A stretch of DNA of 64,000 nt, taken from contig NC_049979.1 in the NCBI RefSeq assembly GCF_000003815.2, positions 14,557,459 to 14,621,458 on the forward strand, written 5' to 3'. Both the position numbers and the translations under genes were made by a program. Below, piece after piece: positions 1-9,300 of this stretch. Origin of the DNA: Branchiostoma floridae. Its lineage: Eukaryota; Chordata; Leptocardii; Amphioxiformes; Branchiostomatidae. How positions within the stretch are numbered: the stretch's first letter is position 1; each line of letters opens with the position of its first letter. The notes under the pieces are model-generated. The model saw nothing but the letters and a program-made list of their open reading frames with translations. It was not told the origin of the DNA and searched no databases.

Positions 1-417
1 CCACTTGTGCCTTTTGGGACCTGGTGTGTTATACTTCGTTTGCGCTGTTAGATTTTGTGCTCCGCGTGGCTTATGCTGATGTTGTGTTGGTAAGTACTTG
101 CATTATTATATATCGGGCATCAACTTGTCCCCGTATCCTACATAAGGTATTGGTTGACGGATATTTCATGTCCTTTTGGTTGTGTTGATGACTATAAACA
201 TAAATACCATCCACAAAAAAAACATAAATATTTCATGGAGGTATGAGGTCCCCGAACTCTAGTTTTCTATGAAAATAGTATGATTATAAGACCTTTCATT
301 TTGTTCGGCTTTTGTCAGTTGAATCCTGCAAGGCCAGCCTACGCACTACTTTTAATGCCTTTTGTATATGATTGGAAGTTGTTTATGTGCCTTAATTCTC
401 ACTGTACATTTTCACAG
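1..417 (+). other. Intron of C16orf89 homologue upstream of first visible exon
   Basis: AT-rich sequence ending in a good acceptor (ATTTTCACAG, AG at 416-417). No coding pattern of its own was seen. The earlier exons, including the signal peptide expected for this family, are left of the window. Confidence 0.6.
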
Positions 418-515
418 CAATTTCAAGTACATAGTTGCTCGACCATGGAAGATGCGTCACCACTACCGCAAGGCAGACCTCTCCATAGCTGGTCGACAGA
501 ACAACAGGAGGAGAG
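418..515 (+). CDS. C16orf89: C16orf89 homologue exon (first visible)
   Basis: The acceptor CACAG precedes 418 and the donor GTGAGT follows 515. The exon enters on the third base of a codon and ends in phase 1. It encodes a basic segment with YIVARPWKMRHHYRKADL, rich in Arg and Lys, and joins in frame to the exon at 735. Confidence 0.75.
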
Positions 516-3500
516 GTGAGTTGATCAGAACAACTTCTCAACAGTCATTGCCTTGTAGGGCGGCCTGGCTGTATATCTACAGCTAAACCAATAGAATGAA
601 ATCAAGGAGGTTAAAAAAACCTTGATGAAATCAATAAACAAGGTAAGATTGAAAGTACCTTTTGAGCAATACGTTTACTTGCACATGTGGAGACATGTTT
701 CACTTATAACCATTTGATTTCCCCACACCTCCAGGAGGTGATCAGTTGACAGAAGAGAAGAGTGACAGGTGTATGGCAGGTCTGTTGGGTACTGGGGATG
801 CGAAGCAGCAGTGCACGGTGGATGACGAGTGCTGGCGACTGATGAGCGCTCCTGGCAAGGCTTCGTATTACCTGACACACCAGCTGCTGTTCTTTGTGCT
901 GGGGGAACAGGTGGGTTCCATGAATTGAGCGCTATTACACCCAAACCTTAACAAAAAGAGACAATTTGAGCCCAGAACTTGTGTTATACGGAGATCAGGA
1001 TATTTAAAAACTACCACGAGTGACAATACTTATGTATATTTGGAAGCTATTCCTTGTATACAAAGACTTCAAATCAAATGTAAATGATGGCAACAAACAC
1101 CCGCGCGGTGTCTTGGAATGGACTCTATCCAGACGGGTTTACGGAAAAGCCTGGGCCCAGGAGCTGGGCTCGCTAGCCTGAAAGACTACCTTTTTGGGTC
1201 CCCAAGGCTATGCATGGGGTTTGGCCTGTAGCTGCAATTTTTTTTTCTTAGTAAAAACTGGGTCAGTGACAATTCCAGCTGTGGGTGGGATGGGGCTGGG
1301 ATGGGGGAAATGTAACAGTTGATCATATTGCTGGGCTTGCAATGAACAGCTCATCCAAGTCTGTAAGAAAACAATTATAAACTAAATTCCAATTATACAA
1401 CAGAAAATACTGTGAATGTTAAGATTGAAGGGAAGGGGTAACTGTTACTAGGTGAAACAAATAATACCCGGATGGGGCACAACATCAAATTCAAAACAGA
1501 TGTCTCACGCTTTGAAGGAGTTTGTTTACAAAAAAAAGTTTGTGTGCACATGCTGTGAGTGTGTGTTTGTACTGTATGATGTACAACTAGTAGAGCTGTC
1601 TGTGTTGTTCCTTTCTTATGTGCAGAATATGTGACTGATAGACAGCATATTCCTTGTACTACATAGGACTGACTGGCAATGCAGCCACAGGGAATACAGG
1701 AGTATCTTGAGCACTGAGGGTTCCTGTAGTAGTTACTGATTGTTAATTGCTTATTATAATTTCCTCACCCCCATTCCCCCATTAATATGATTAGCTGTCG
1801 TGTTCCATCCAGTTCACCCACAGCTGGGATTACCATTGACACAGTTTTTCTTCAAGGAAATTCCATTGGGGGCCCAAACCCCATGCATTAAGGGCCTCTG
1901 AAAGGATAGAATGGCAACCCCCATGCCTACCCTTGGGGCCCAAAAAGGGTAGGCTGGCTACCCTGCAGGCTAGCCTGCTGGGCCCAGGCTTTTCCGTAAA
2001 CCCCTATGCAGACAATATGTTTCAATTATATTCCAACCTTTCCCTGTAGTTGGGCTGCACAGATGAGTTGGATGCCCTTGCGAGGAAACACAATATAGCA
2101 GGTGGTGTGCAGGAGTTGGAACATCGGTTCTGTTCCACAATGCTGGGCGAGGTGGAGGCTGTGGTCAGGAGGGGACTCAAGCCCAGTGAACAGGACATCT
2201 TCATGGAGCAGAGTAAGTAACCTTTCCTTGTCCTTTGGAGGTTTGTGCCCAGAGAAGCGGTTGGTTCAACCGTCCAACCCTTCAACCGTTCTCTTCTATT
2301 TCAAAGTTTAAAAGTTGCCCATTTTAAGAAAATTTTGGAACGATATGCAAAACTTTTTAGCGCATTCGTTGGCTAACATGTTCGCCCATCCCCTGACCGA
2401 ATATGACGGCCCAAGACCCGCTGGTTTTTGAGATTACCCCATACCTCCCGTCGCGATACCATAAGTCAGACGCGCCTAGGCGTAGAACGCCATACTATTA
2501 AAGTTTCTGCTTTACGCACTGAAGGAACGCACGATCTTTAATAAATACAGATAACATGGATAACATGACTGTCCATTTCTTTGTAAGACAAATCTCATGT
2601 AATGTTTTTTTAATAGAGGACAGACCAATTCAGTAATTCGATGTTTAAAAACTCTTTTTTCCTGTGATTTTGTTTAACATTCAGGCTTTTTCCAAAATAC
2701 ACACCGGGCAGCTTTTTTCAGAAGCTTTCTTGTTTCTTTTGTGTTTGTCATGCTCTGATGGTTCCACCTTTCTCATTGTAAAATATTTCTACACACAATT
2801 TGCAGCGGGTGCTCAATAAGAGGAGAGCTACTGCAAACTCTTACTGTAACACTAACAGAAAAATTATGAGAGGGACATAGTCAATGCGAGAAATAATGAC
2901 TGGTTATTTGACACAGGTGTACAAAGTAGAATTATGAATGGGAGAATAATCATGATCACACAAAATGTTTATAAATGTAACTTAACAACAAAGAAGAAAC
3001 GCCCCTTAATCCCTGATTTGTTTCAGTTTTCACCTGTGGCATGATGGGATACTATGAGTTCATGCGGAAGCCGTGGCTGGACATGATCCTGACGTGGCAG
3101 GACGCGTCCGGCTGCTTCAGGAGCGCCGACGGGGAGGACGGCAGCGATACGGGGGAAGATGACGAGGCAGCTAACAGAGTCATTAGGAAACAGGACAAGT
3201 ACTTGTACTTTCATTATAGAAATTACATGATCTTAATTTTCATATCAATCACTGACTTACTCACACTCATTATCCAGTTTATGATCTGTTGTACCCCGTC
3301 ACACAAGGGTTTAAGACATGATTGCACATCAAGGTGCCGGAGCTTGATGGTAGCCCGTCAAAAGAGCTTTATTAACATGGAGGTTGTCATAGCTACAATT
3401 GCTGTCTGCTGTTTGAGTTTCAGGGAATTGTAGCTCAAGTGATTGTGTAGTTATGCTTGTGATTATAGACTTGTTTATTGAATTTCAAATTAATTGCTAG

Positions 3501-4301
3501 CAGCCAACGGGCCAAACTATGTTCTAATGTTAAAACAGGACAAGCTATACTATTTTAGAATCAAACTAACGACATGTACCTGTACTATTATTTGTTGAAC
3601 AGTCAGAGAACAGAACATGGTCTTAAAGCTGTCTCACTGGTATGTAACACAAAATGTGCTGCTCAGTGTGCTGGTTCCTGATAATTTCTTTCCCACTCCC
3701 TGTAGGCAGATGCAGGGTGGCCTGTTTCCACCACCTAAAAGGAGGTTATTGGAGGAAAAAGCATTGCGAGGTACAATTCTTTTTTCTTGCATTCTTAACA
3801 ATATTCATTTTGTTTACAATTTGTTTGTCGATCATCTTTTTTTTATTATAGCAGTTCTGACATAGCAACATGGTAAGCATATACTAGTAGCTTAATGAAA
3901 TCCATGTTATGTACAGAGGCCACACAGTTTTGATATTTTTGCATGATATGTTTTGTTAAGGAAGCTCAGTGACAAATGTTGAATTTGAAATCAGACCCTG
4001 CACCATTGCCACTATTACCGTTGTGTTAATCCACTAATTTGTGCTGTCCCCTGTGCTATCAGATGGATGCCTGTCCCACAAGACAGCAGTGGGAGCCGGA
4101 GCACTGGCAGTGTTTCTACATTACCTGGTCAACCCCTACCTGCCAGGGGATACGGGCAGGAAGGGCATTTCCACCCAGGGGCCTTTCGAGGTGGGGGAGC
4201 AGGGGCAGCTGTTGCTCCTGATGCTCGTGGGAGCAGCGGTCTTGGTCTTCTTCGCTCGCATGTTTGCCAGGAGGAGGTTTAGACGAATGCTGAAAATATA
4301 A
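418..4301 (+). CDS. C16orf89: C16orf89 homologue (UPF0764, DUF4735), 3' part, six exons
   Basis: Coding exons 418-515, 735-910, 2050-2212, 3027-3198, 3706-3770 and 4063-4301 join with matching phases and consensus AG/GT borders, ending in TAA at 4299-4301. The 5' end lies left of the window. The product shows the hallmarks of the UPF0764/C16orf89 family: an EEKSDRCMAGLLGTG block, DECWRLM, YYLTHQLLFFVLGEQLGC, DIFMEQIFTCGMMGYYEF, WLDMILTWQD and DGCLSHKTAVGAGALAVFL. Conserved Cys residues suggest an extracellular or lumenal disulphide-bonded domain. The human member is known as a thyroid-enriched, probably secreted protein of unknown biochemical function. Unusually, this homologue ends with a hydrophobic stretch (4209-4268) followed by an Arg-rich tail, so it may be membrane-anchored. 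The family call rests on recalled similarity and is strong; function is unknown. Confidence 0.88.
735..910 (+). CDS. C16orf89: C16orf89 homologue exon (Cys-rich LTHQLLFF block)
   Basis: The acceptor CTCCAG ends at 734 and the donor GTGGGT starts at 911. The exon starts in phase 1 and ends in phase 0. It encodes the most recognisable DUF4735 motif run: SDRC, then LLGTG, DDECWRLM and YYLTHQLLFFVLGEQ. Confidence 0.88.
911..2049 (+). other. C16orf89 intron holding a foldback transposon
   Basis: Intron with donor GTGGGT and acceptor CCCTGTAG. Most of it is the inverted-repeat element at 1135-2003; the remainder shows nothing recognisable. Confidence 0.7.
1135..2003. mobile_element. Non-autonomous foldback DNA transposon with long TIRs
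   Basis: The ends 1135-1160 and 1978-2003 are perfect 26-bp inverted repeats beginning GGGTTTACGGAAAAGCC. Weaker inverted similarity continues inward for roughly 190 bp (blocks CTTTTTGGG, GCATGGGG, CCAGCTGTGGGTG). The flanks CTATCCAGAC (1125-1134) and CTATGCAGAC (2004-2013) form a 10-bp target-site duplication with one mismatch. No transposase frame is visible. A target duplication near 9-10 bp and long TIRs fit a Mutator-like or similar cut-and-paste group; the superfamily is inferred. Confidence 0.8.
2050..2212 (+). CDS. C16orf89: C16orf89 homologue exon
   Basis: The acceptor TGTAG precedes 2050 and the donor GTAAGT starts at 2213. The exon is phase 0 in and phase 1 out. It encodes LGCTDELDALARKHN through SEQDIFMEQ, an amphipathic helical stretch with conserved Cys that continues the family alignment. 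Confidence 0.85.
2213..3026 (+). other. C16orf89 intron
   Basis: An 814-bp AT-rich intron with donor GTAAGT and acceptor TTGTTTCAG. I see no repeat structure or coding pattern inside. Confidence 0.6.
3027..3198 (+). CDS. C16orf89: C16orf89 homologue exon (CGMMGYYEF block)
   Basis: Phase 1 in and phase 2 out, with acceptor TTTCAG and donor GTACTT. It encodes TCGMMGYYEFMRKPWLDM and a WQD..GCF motif followed by an acidic run (DGEDGSDTGEDDE). The first part matches the DUF4735 core; the acidic insert looks lineage-specific. Confidence 0.85.
3199..3705 (+). other. C16orf89 intron
   Basis: Intron of 507 bp between donor GTACTT and acceptor CCCTGTAG. Nothing else was recognised. Confidence 0.55.
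3706..3770 (+). CDS. C16orf89: C16orf89 homologue short exon
   Basis: A 65-nt exon, phase 2 in and phase 1 out, with acceptor CTGTAG and donor GTACAA. It encodes QMQGGLFPPPKRRLLEEKAL, a basic, proline-containing linker between the two conserved blocks of the family. Confidence 0.75.
4063..4301 (+). CDS. C16orf89: C16orf89 homologue last coding exon with membrane tail
   Basis: The acceptor CTATCAG precedes 4063; phase 1 in; TAA at 4299-4301. It begins with the family motif DGCLSHKTAVGAGAL. The C-terminus has about 20 hydrophobic residues (LLLLMLVGAAVLVFF and neighbours, 4209-4268) followed by RRRFRRM. This looks like a stop-transfer transmembrane helix with a basic cytosolic tail. Confidence 0.87.
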
Positions 4302-6140
4302 CTCTGTTTATTACTCTCTTTAAGGCTGTGTGGGTAAACAAACCAGATTAGATGCTTTATTTTCATCTTTTGGGAAAGAATATGGAATAGCTATTATCAT
4401 TCGATTTTTTAAATTTTGCATTCTGAGCCTGTGCAGGAAGATTTACAGAAGGTTACATTTAGTGGATTGGTTTAGTGGCACAAAGTAATTGAATTGAATG
4501 TCTTTGAGATGTGTATTTTGGAATGTCTTGATTTCCTTCCAAATACAGGGCCTTTCATTTATATGTAGAAACAAAACACATTTCAGTGTCACTTTGTGTT
4601 TGGAAGATTGTATGTAGATAACCCTTCTGATGATAGTTATATGGAGATGACTTGTATGACGAGTCAGCTGGGGTGAACTGGTACATGCAACTGTCTCCTG
4701 TTACAGTATCAAGAAATGTAACTACTTATTGTCCTGTCTACTTAATTCTGCCTTCCAAAAGAGTGCCATGCCTTCCAAAAGAACTGAATTTTCTACAGGT
4801 TTTACCAAGGAAGTCCCCTTTTTCAACCTCCTTGGTTTTACAAACGGCTTTAAAATCCATGACACATTCCTTTGGCTACATATTTTGTGAGAATGTCAGT
4901 GATAATGATTTTATGAATGTAGATGTACATGATATCGTCTGTAATGTGAAGCCCAAATTGCAGGCAAAGTAGTCTAGGGTCATGATATGTGTTGCCTAAC
5001 TTTGGAGTAGTTACAACCCATGAAATAGTTGACTATTGATTGAGACAAGAACTATGTGATTTTGTGTGCAGTTTGGTATATTTATGTAGCATTTTGTAGA
5101 ACTGATGTATATTTTGCTGGTGAGGAATGTCAAATTGACACTGATTTAGTTTTAGTTCAGTTGTGAAATTCTAATCATTTCATATCAAAAAGGCCATTGA
5201 GTCCCCTGTTGCTGTCTTTTGATGTTGCACTGTATCAAGATAGGAAATGAATCACAGGAGTAACAAAAGTATGCATTCGTTCTGCAGTGTAGAGCCAAAT
5301 CAATATCCTATAAATCCTTGCTTTTCCAGGAGTTTTTTTCTAACTTTTTGGAGAGGGGCCACCAACCAATCAGATAATTGCCTAATGTTTTCTTTATGGA
5401 TGCTGTCTGCATTTTTAGAAATTTGTAATATTAGCACTGATTTACATGTACCAAATAAGGCATTAGTATTGTATAAAACAGATGCTCTAAAGGTGAAAAT
5501 CACTGCCTGGAAAAGCAGAGTCAAATTCACAAGGACTTGTAGAGGATGCAGTTACAGCTCTGCATAGAAGGATGGTATTTTTAGAATGACCAGCGTCTTT
5601 GATTAACTGTACATTTATAATTATTTGTAATGGGTGCTTTTTGACACATTTTGGAATTTCTGTAAACTTGCAATACTCTGAATGATATTGATCCTGTTTG
5701 TACATTTTGTGGAGAAGAGGTGACTTATTTTTGGAGATGATTTTATATTCATATCTTGAGTAATGAGGCCTTTGCATTGAATGGTGGTGCCTAGAGCAGT
5801 TTTTACGAAGATAATTAATGATGCAGATAATAATGATTGATTTAGAGAGATTATAGGGTAAATGTGATGTTGGTGATGAAAATAAGGGTGACAGTTTTGT
5901 ACATATCGTAGATTCTTGTCCACCAAGGACTAAAGATCTTATCTTTTTCACACAGTAGATTCAATCATCTTCAGGTCAAGCAACGGAGCTGTATAGATAG
6001 GTCACTGTGGACTTTGAAAGTCACAAACATGTAACAGGCATTTGCAGTGACTCTAGTTGTGCTGCAGTCTTCTCTATGTAGTGTTACAGTATAATGTTAT
6101 TGGGGGTTATTTGTGCAATAAAGGAAATAGAAGAGTGCAG
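4302..6140 (+). other. C16orf89 3'UTR with AATAAA at 6117-6122
   Basis: AT-rich sequence after the stop with no splice-flanked coding pattern, ending with a canonical AATAAA at 6117-6122. The length (about 1.8 kb) and the exact cleavage site are inferred. Open frames here, including a 154-codon one on the reverse strand, look like chance frames. Confidence 0.6.
6117..6122 (+). terminator. Polyadenylation signal AATAAA of C16orf89 homologue
   Basis: Canonical hexamer in GTGCAATAAAGG, roughly 1.8 kb after the stop codon and about 150 bp before the stop codon of the convergent gene. Confidence 0.55.
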
Positions 6141-6270
6141 TGAATTTTGGTTCCCCTCAAACCAGCGCCAAAATTATGCAGCACCGTTAGTTGAGAAGTA
6201 AGATAGAGACTGATACTATGTATGTTGTATGTTGCGAGTAAGACAAAAACTTTTTTTGTGACATATAAGA

Positions 6271-6368
6271 CTAAAATCCCATTCTTTTAATTTCCTCTGC
6301 AAGTTCATCCACTCGTTTCAGAGCATCCATCGTCAGCCTGTGGTGCGGTCCTACGGTCTTCTGGTACT
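6271..6368 (-). CDS. Unidentified minus-strand gene, last exon
   Basis: The reverse-strand acceptor GCCCAG abuts 6368; phase 1 in; TAG at 6273-6271. It encodes YQKTVGPHHRLTMDALKRVD then ELAEEIKRMGF. The heptad-like spacing of Leu, Val and Ile suggests a helix that packs against a partner. Confidence 0.7.
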
Positions 6369-9300
6369 CTGGGCGGCAGAAATGATATTCAGAGGCTAGT
6401 GATAATGTAGACTACATGTGTATTAACACGTACACAAACATGAAATACTATACAGTGTATGAAGATATGTTGTCACAAATCTGGAAACATGTAGGTTGTA
6501 ATGAATTGCATTTTTTTCTAAGATTGTAAATTGTAAAACACGCACATATATGAGTGGCAAAACTGAAGTTGCTGGCAAAAAGTCTATCATTTCTTCCATC
6601 GCTGTTAGTGTAGGAAAAGGCAACGTTGCCGAGTTGATATCGCCTGAAACCCGGCCTCACTTCATTCCAGGTTTCTCCTTGGTGCTGAATTTACAGCTGA
6701 TTCGCTGATCTTTCTCAGTTGTATTGTGAGGCCATGTAATAACCCATGGGCATGTCGGGTTTCTTACCTTTTGCGGTCTCCTGTACGACCATCAAAACCT
6801 CTTTCTTCATGGTTATAAGAAGTCCGATCGGCAACTGAAATATGGTATTATCGCCAAGTTATAGCAGTCGTTGTTTACAGGTATGTCTGCTACTAGGAAG
6901 CAATCTCGTCAATCTGTCACATTCGTTTTCTGCAGACCTACGCCTCGTTAAATCCGTGACGACATATGCAAAAAAAGCCAGTTATCAAAAACTACTAAAG
7001 GAAATGCAGACTTCACCTCCACTTGGTTCTTCAGCGCCTCGTCCCGGATATAGGCCAGGTGCTCATCAGTCTGAGGGTCAGCACAAAGGGATTCCGACAT
7101 GTTTTCAGCTTTAAGATCATTAACGTTATATCTCCCACGAAACAATAATAAGAAATGTCAAGGACGTTATATCATATAATGTCCTTGGAAATGTGCATTA
7201 CATATAGATGTACTGAGTACCGGTGTAGGTCGAGCAGTTATCGTGGTAACATTTATACTTCTTTTGCTCTGATCAGATTCCTGTTGATGGAGGTCTTGCT
7301 CCCTTTTCCGTGTTTTCCACCGTATCGTGAGCGCATGACGTTACCTTCGAAAACCCGTATGACACAATTGACGTTACCTTCGAAAACTCGTTGAGTGCCT
7401 GCTCCTTCGCCAGGGATCTGTTGGGCTTCTTCAGAATGCTAGAAAGCCTCTGGGCCCTGCCCTCTGTGAACACCGTTAAACCGGTTTGTTAGTACAAAGG
7501 ACACCAGTTCTGGAAGTATTGCAGCATGTGAATCTTTCATCAAATACTTCCGGACCTAACATTAGACCGTGGGCCTTTGGTCTGGAAATTCATTTGATGA
7601 ATAACCAGCGTCTCGAGTCTCGCGTCAAAATGCGGTTATCCCACGTTGGCCGATGATGTTACAGATTCAAGCAAGAGCTACAAATGGATCCCATATCAAA
7701 GCAGTGCTACAGGTGACATTACTCACCACTCTCATAGGACGATATGCTGCCCCTGGATGTGCTGAAGCCAGACACTGTAGATCCTTGTGACTGTTGGATG
7801 AGAGGTGGCATGGGTATAACGTTAGTCGGTAAAGTTCTGCTGTACACATTGACAAAATTGACATTTTCTGGATTTGAAGTTGGAAAAGGGGTGCGACCGC
7901 ATGCATTATACATGTGTAAAAGACGGGACATGTACGGCACCTGCTTACGGACCATTCTGACTCACGATTAAAACAAACAGCTTTCTCTATGAGGTATTGT
8001 GATCAGCACGTACTATGCTGCTCCTGTAGCTTGTCGATGAGGCTAGTGACGAACCTCTTCTATAAGATTCGGCGAATTCTGCAACGAAAAACATAAAACA
8101 GACTCAACAAAGACGCGCAGGCACATAACTAAAACGTTTACAACCCCAACCGATCTCATGAATACCACAGCTAAGTTGGTACGGTAGTACTGTAAAATAA
8201 ACACCATAAACTGCAGTTCTCGTAGGAGTATGAAATTCGACTTACCTGCTACCGTGCTTGCCGTTACGATTGAGCTGGAAACAAGGCAGACAAAAACCTA
8301 CTTGGTTACATTTAGTTACGGTATACAAATACTCTCTTGGCTGCAAACGGGAACAAGGATTTCTATTGCTCCTTTAACTCTTTGTAATAATATTAATCGA
8401 CCGACATATTCACAAATATTTTAATCTGCGGAACAAGTCATAAGTATCTATATTTGCATGGACTTGAGGAGATAAAAAGCACCATAGTTCCACTATAATT
8501 TCAGTTTATGAAGCCCCCAAATCAAATTTTGACAGATTCTTGACAACCAAACAAACCAACGTACAAACGACAGGGAAACGATTAGCTCTAGCTTACCTAT
8601 ATCTCTTGCCCTGAAAATAACCTGCTGACGGACCTACAGCGCCCCCTACAAAACGGACGGACAGACAAACGTCACGTTTTGAAATAACTGAGGCAGTAGC
8701 TGGTCCCAAATGCTGATTTTTCGCTAAAGGAACAGCAGTGAGCACATATTCTTTTTTGGCATTAGCATGAGGGTAATACGCTCATGTGGTCTCGTTTTAT
8801 GGCGAATTGGATCCTCTCCATCACATCGATGAAATGCACACTTGTATATATGTTGTACTGCCATAAATGCATTGGGTCTGTACATACATATCCACGCATG
8901 GAATAAGAAGTATTCATCCATTTCTTTTGCGTGAATAGTGTGATTTCGTCAATGCGTAACCTCTTCGAAACGCATTGAAACGCTTTCAGCTAAAGCAAAC
9001 GTGAGAAATTATAACGTTATCAGCATTTGTCAATTTTGCAACATTTAGCCACCAAAGTAACGGTCTGGATCTGGAAAAAGTGTGTGGTATTCAATGCCAT
9101 CAACAGTAATACTGTTTGCTATCATCTTTCTTTCTTGTTAATTAGTGGAGAGCGTTTACAAATTGCGCAAAGTATCGAGCCACGCTCAAACCACGCGCTC
9201 AACGCCCGAGTTCAACAACGTCAGAAGTTTCTCAACATATTCATCTTTAGCCACCTGGACAAAATGAGAATCCTGGACACAGAGCCAGACTTTTTTTGCT

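Noticed and set aside
5487-5951. 154-codon open frame on the reverse strand
   Set aside because: It lies wholly in the C16orf89 3'UTR, has no splice context or family resemblance, and its composition follows the AT-rich background.
6948-7145. Start of the minus-strand gene at MSESLCADPQ
   Set aside because: A polypyrimidine acceptor at 7071 in the right phase, plus matching upstream exons, favours an internal exon. It remains possible as an alternative start.
7719-7955. Single-exon frame starting MVRKQVPYMSR as first exon of the minus-strand gene
   Set aside because: An in-frame stop sits just upstream and the phase does not fit the Ser-rich exon at 8014-8078; the internal acceptor at 7790 fits both neighbours.
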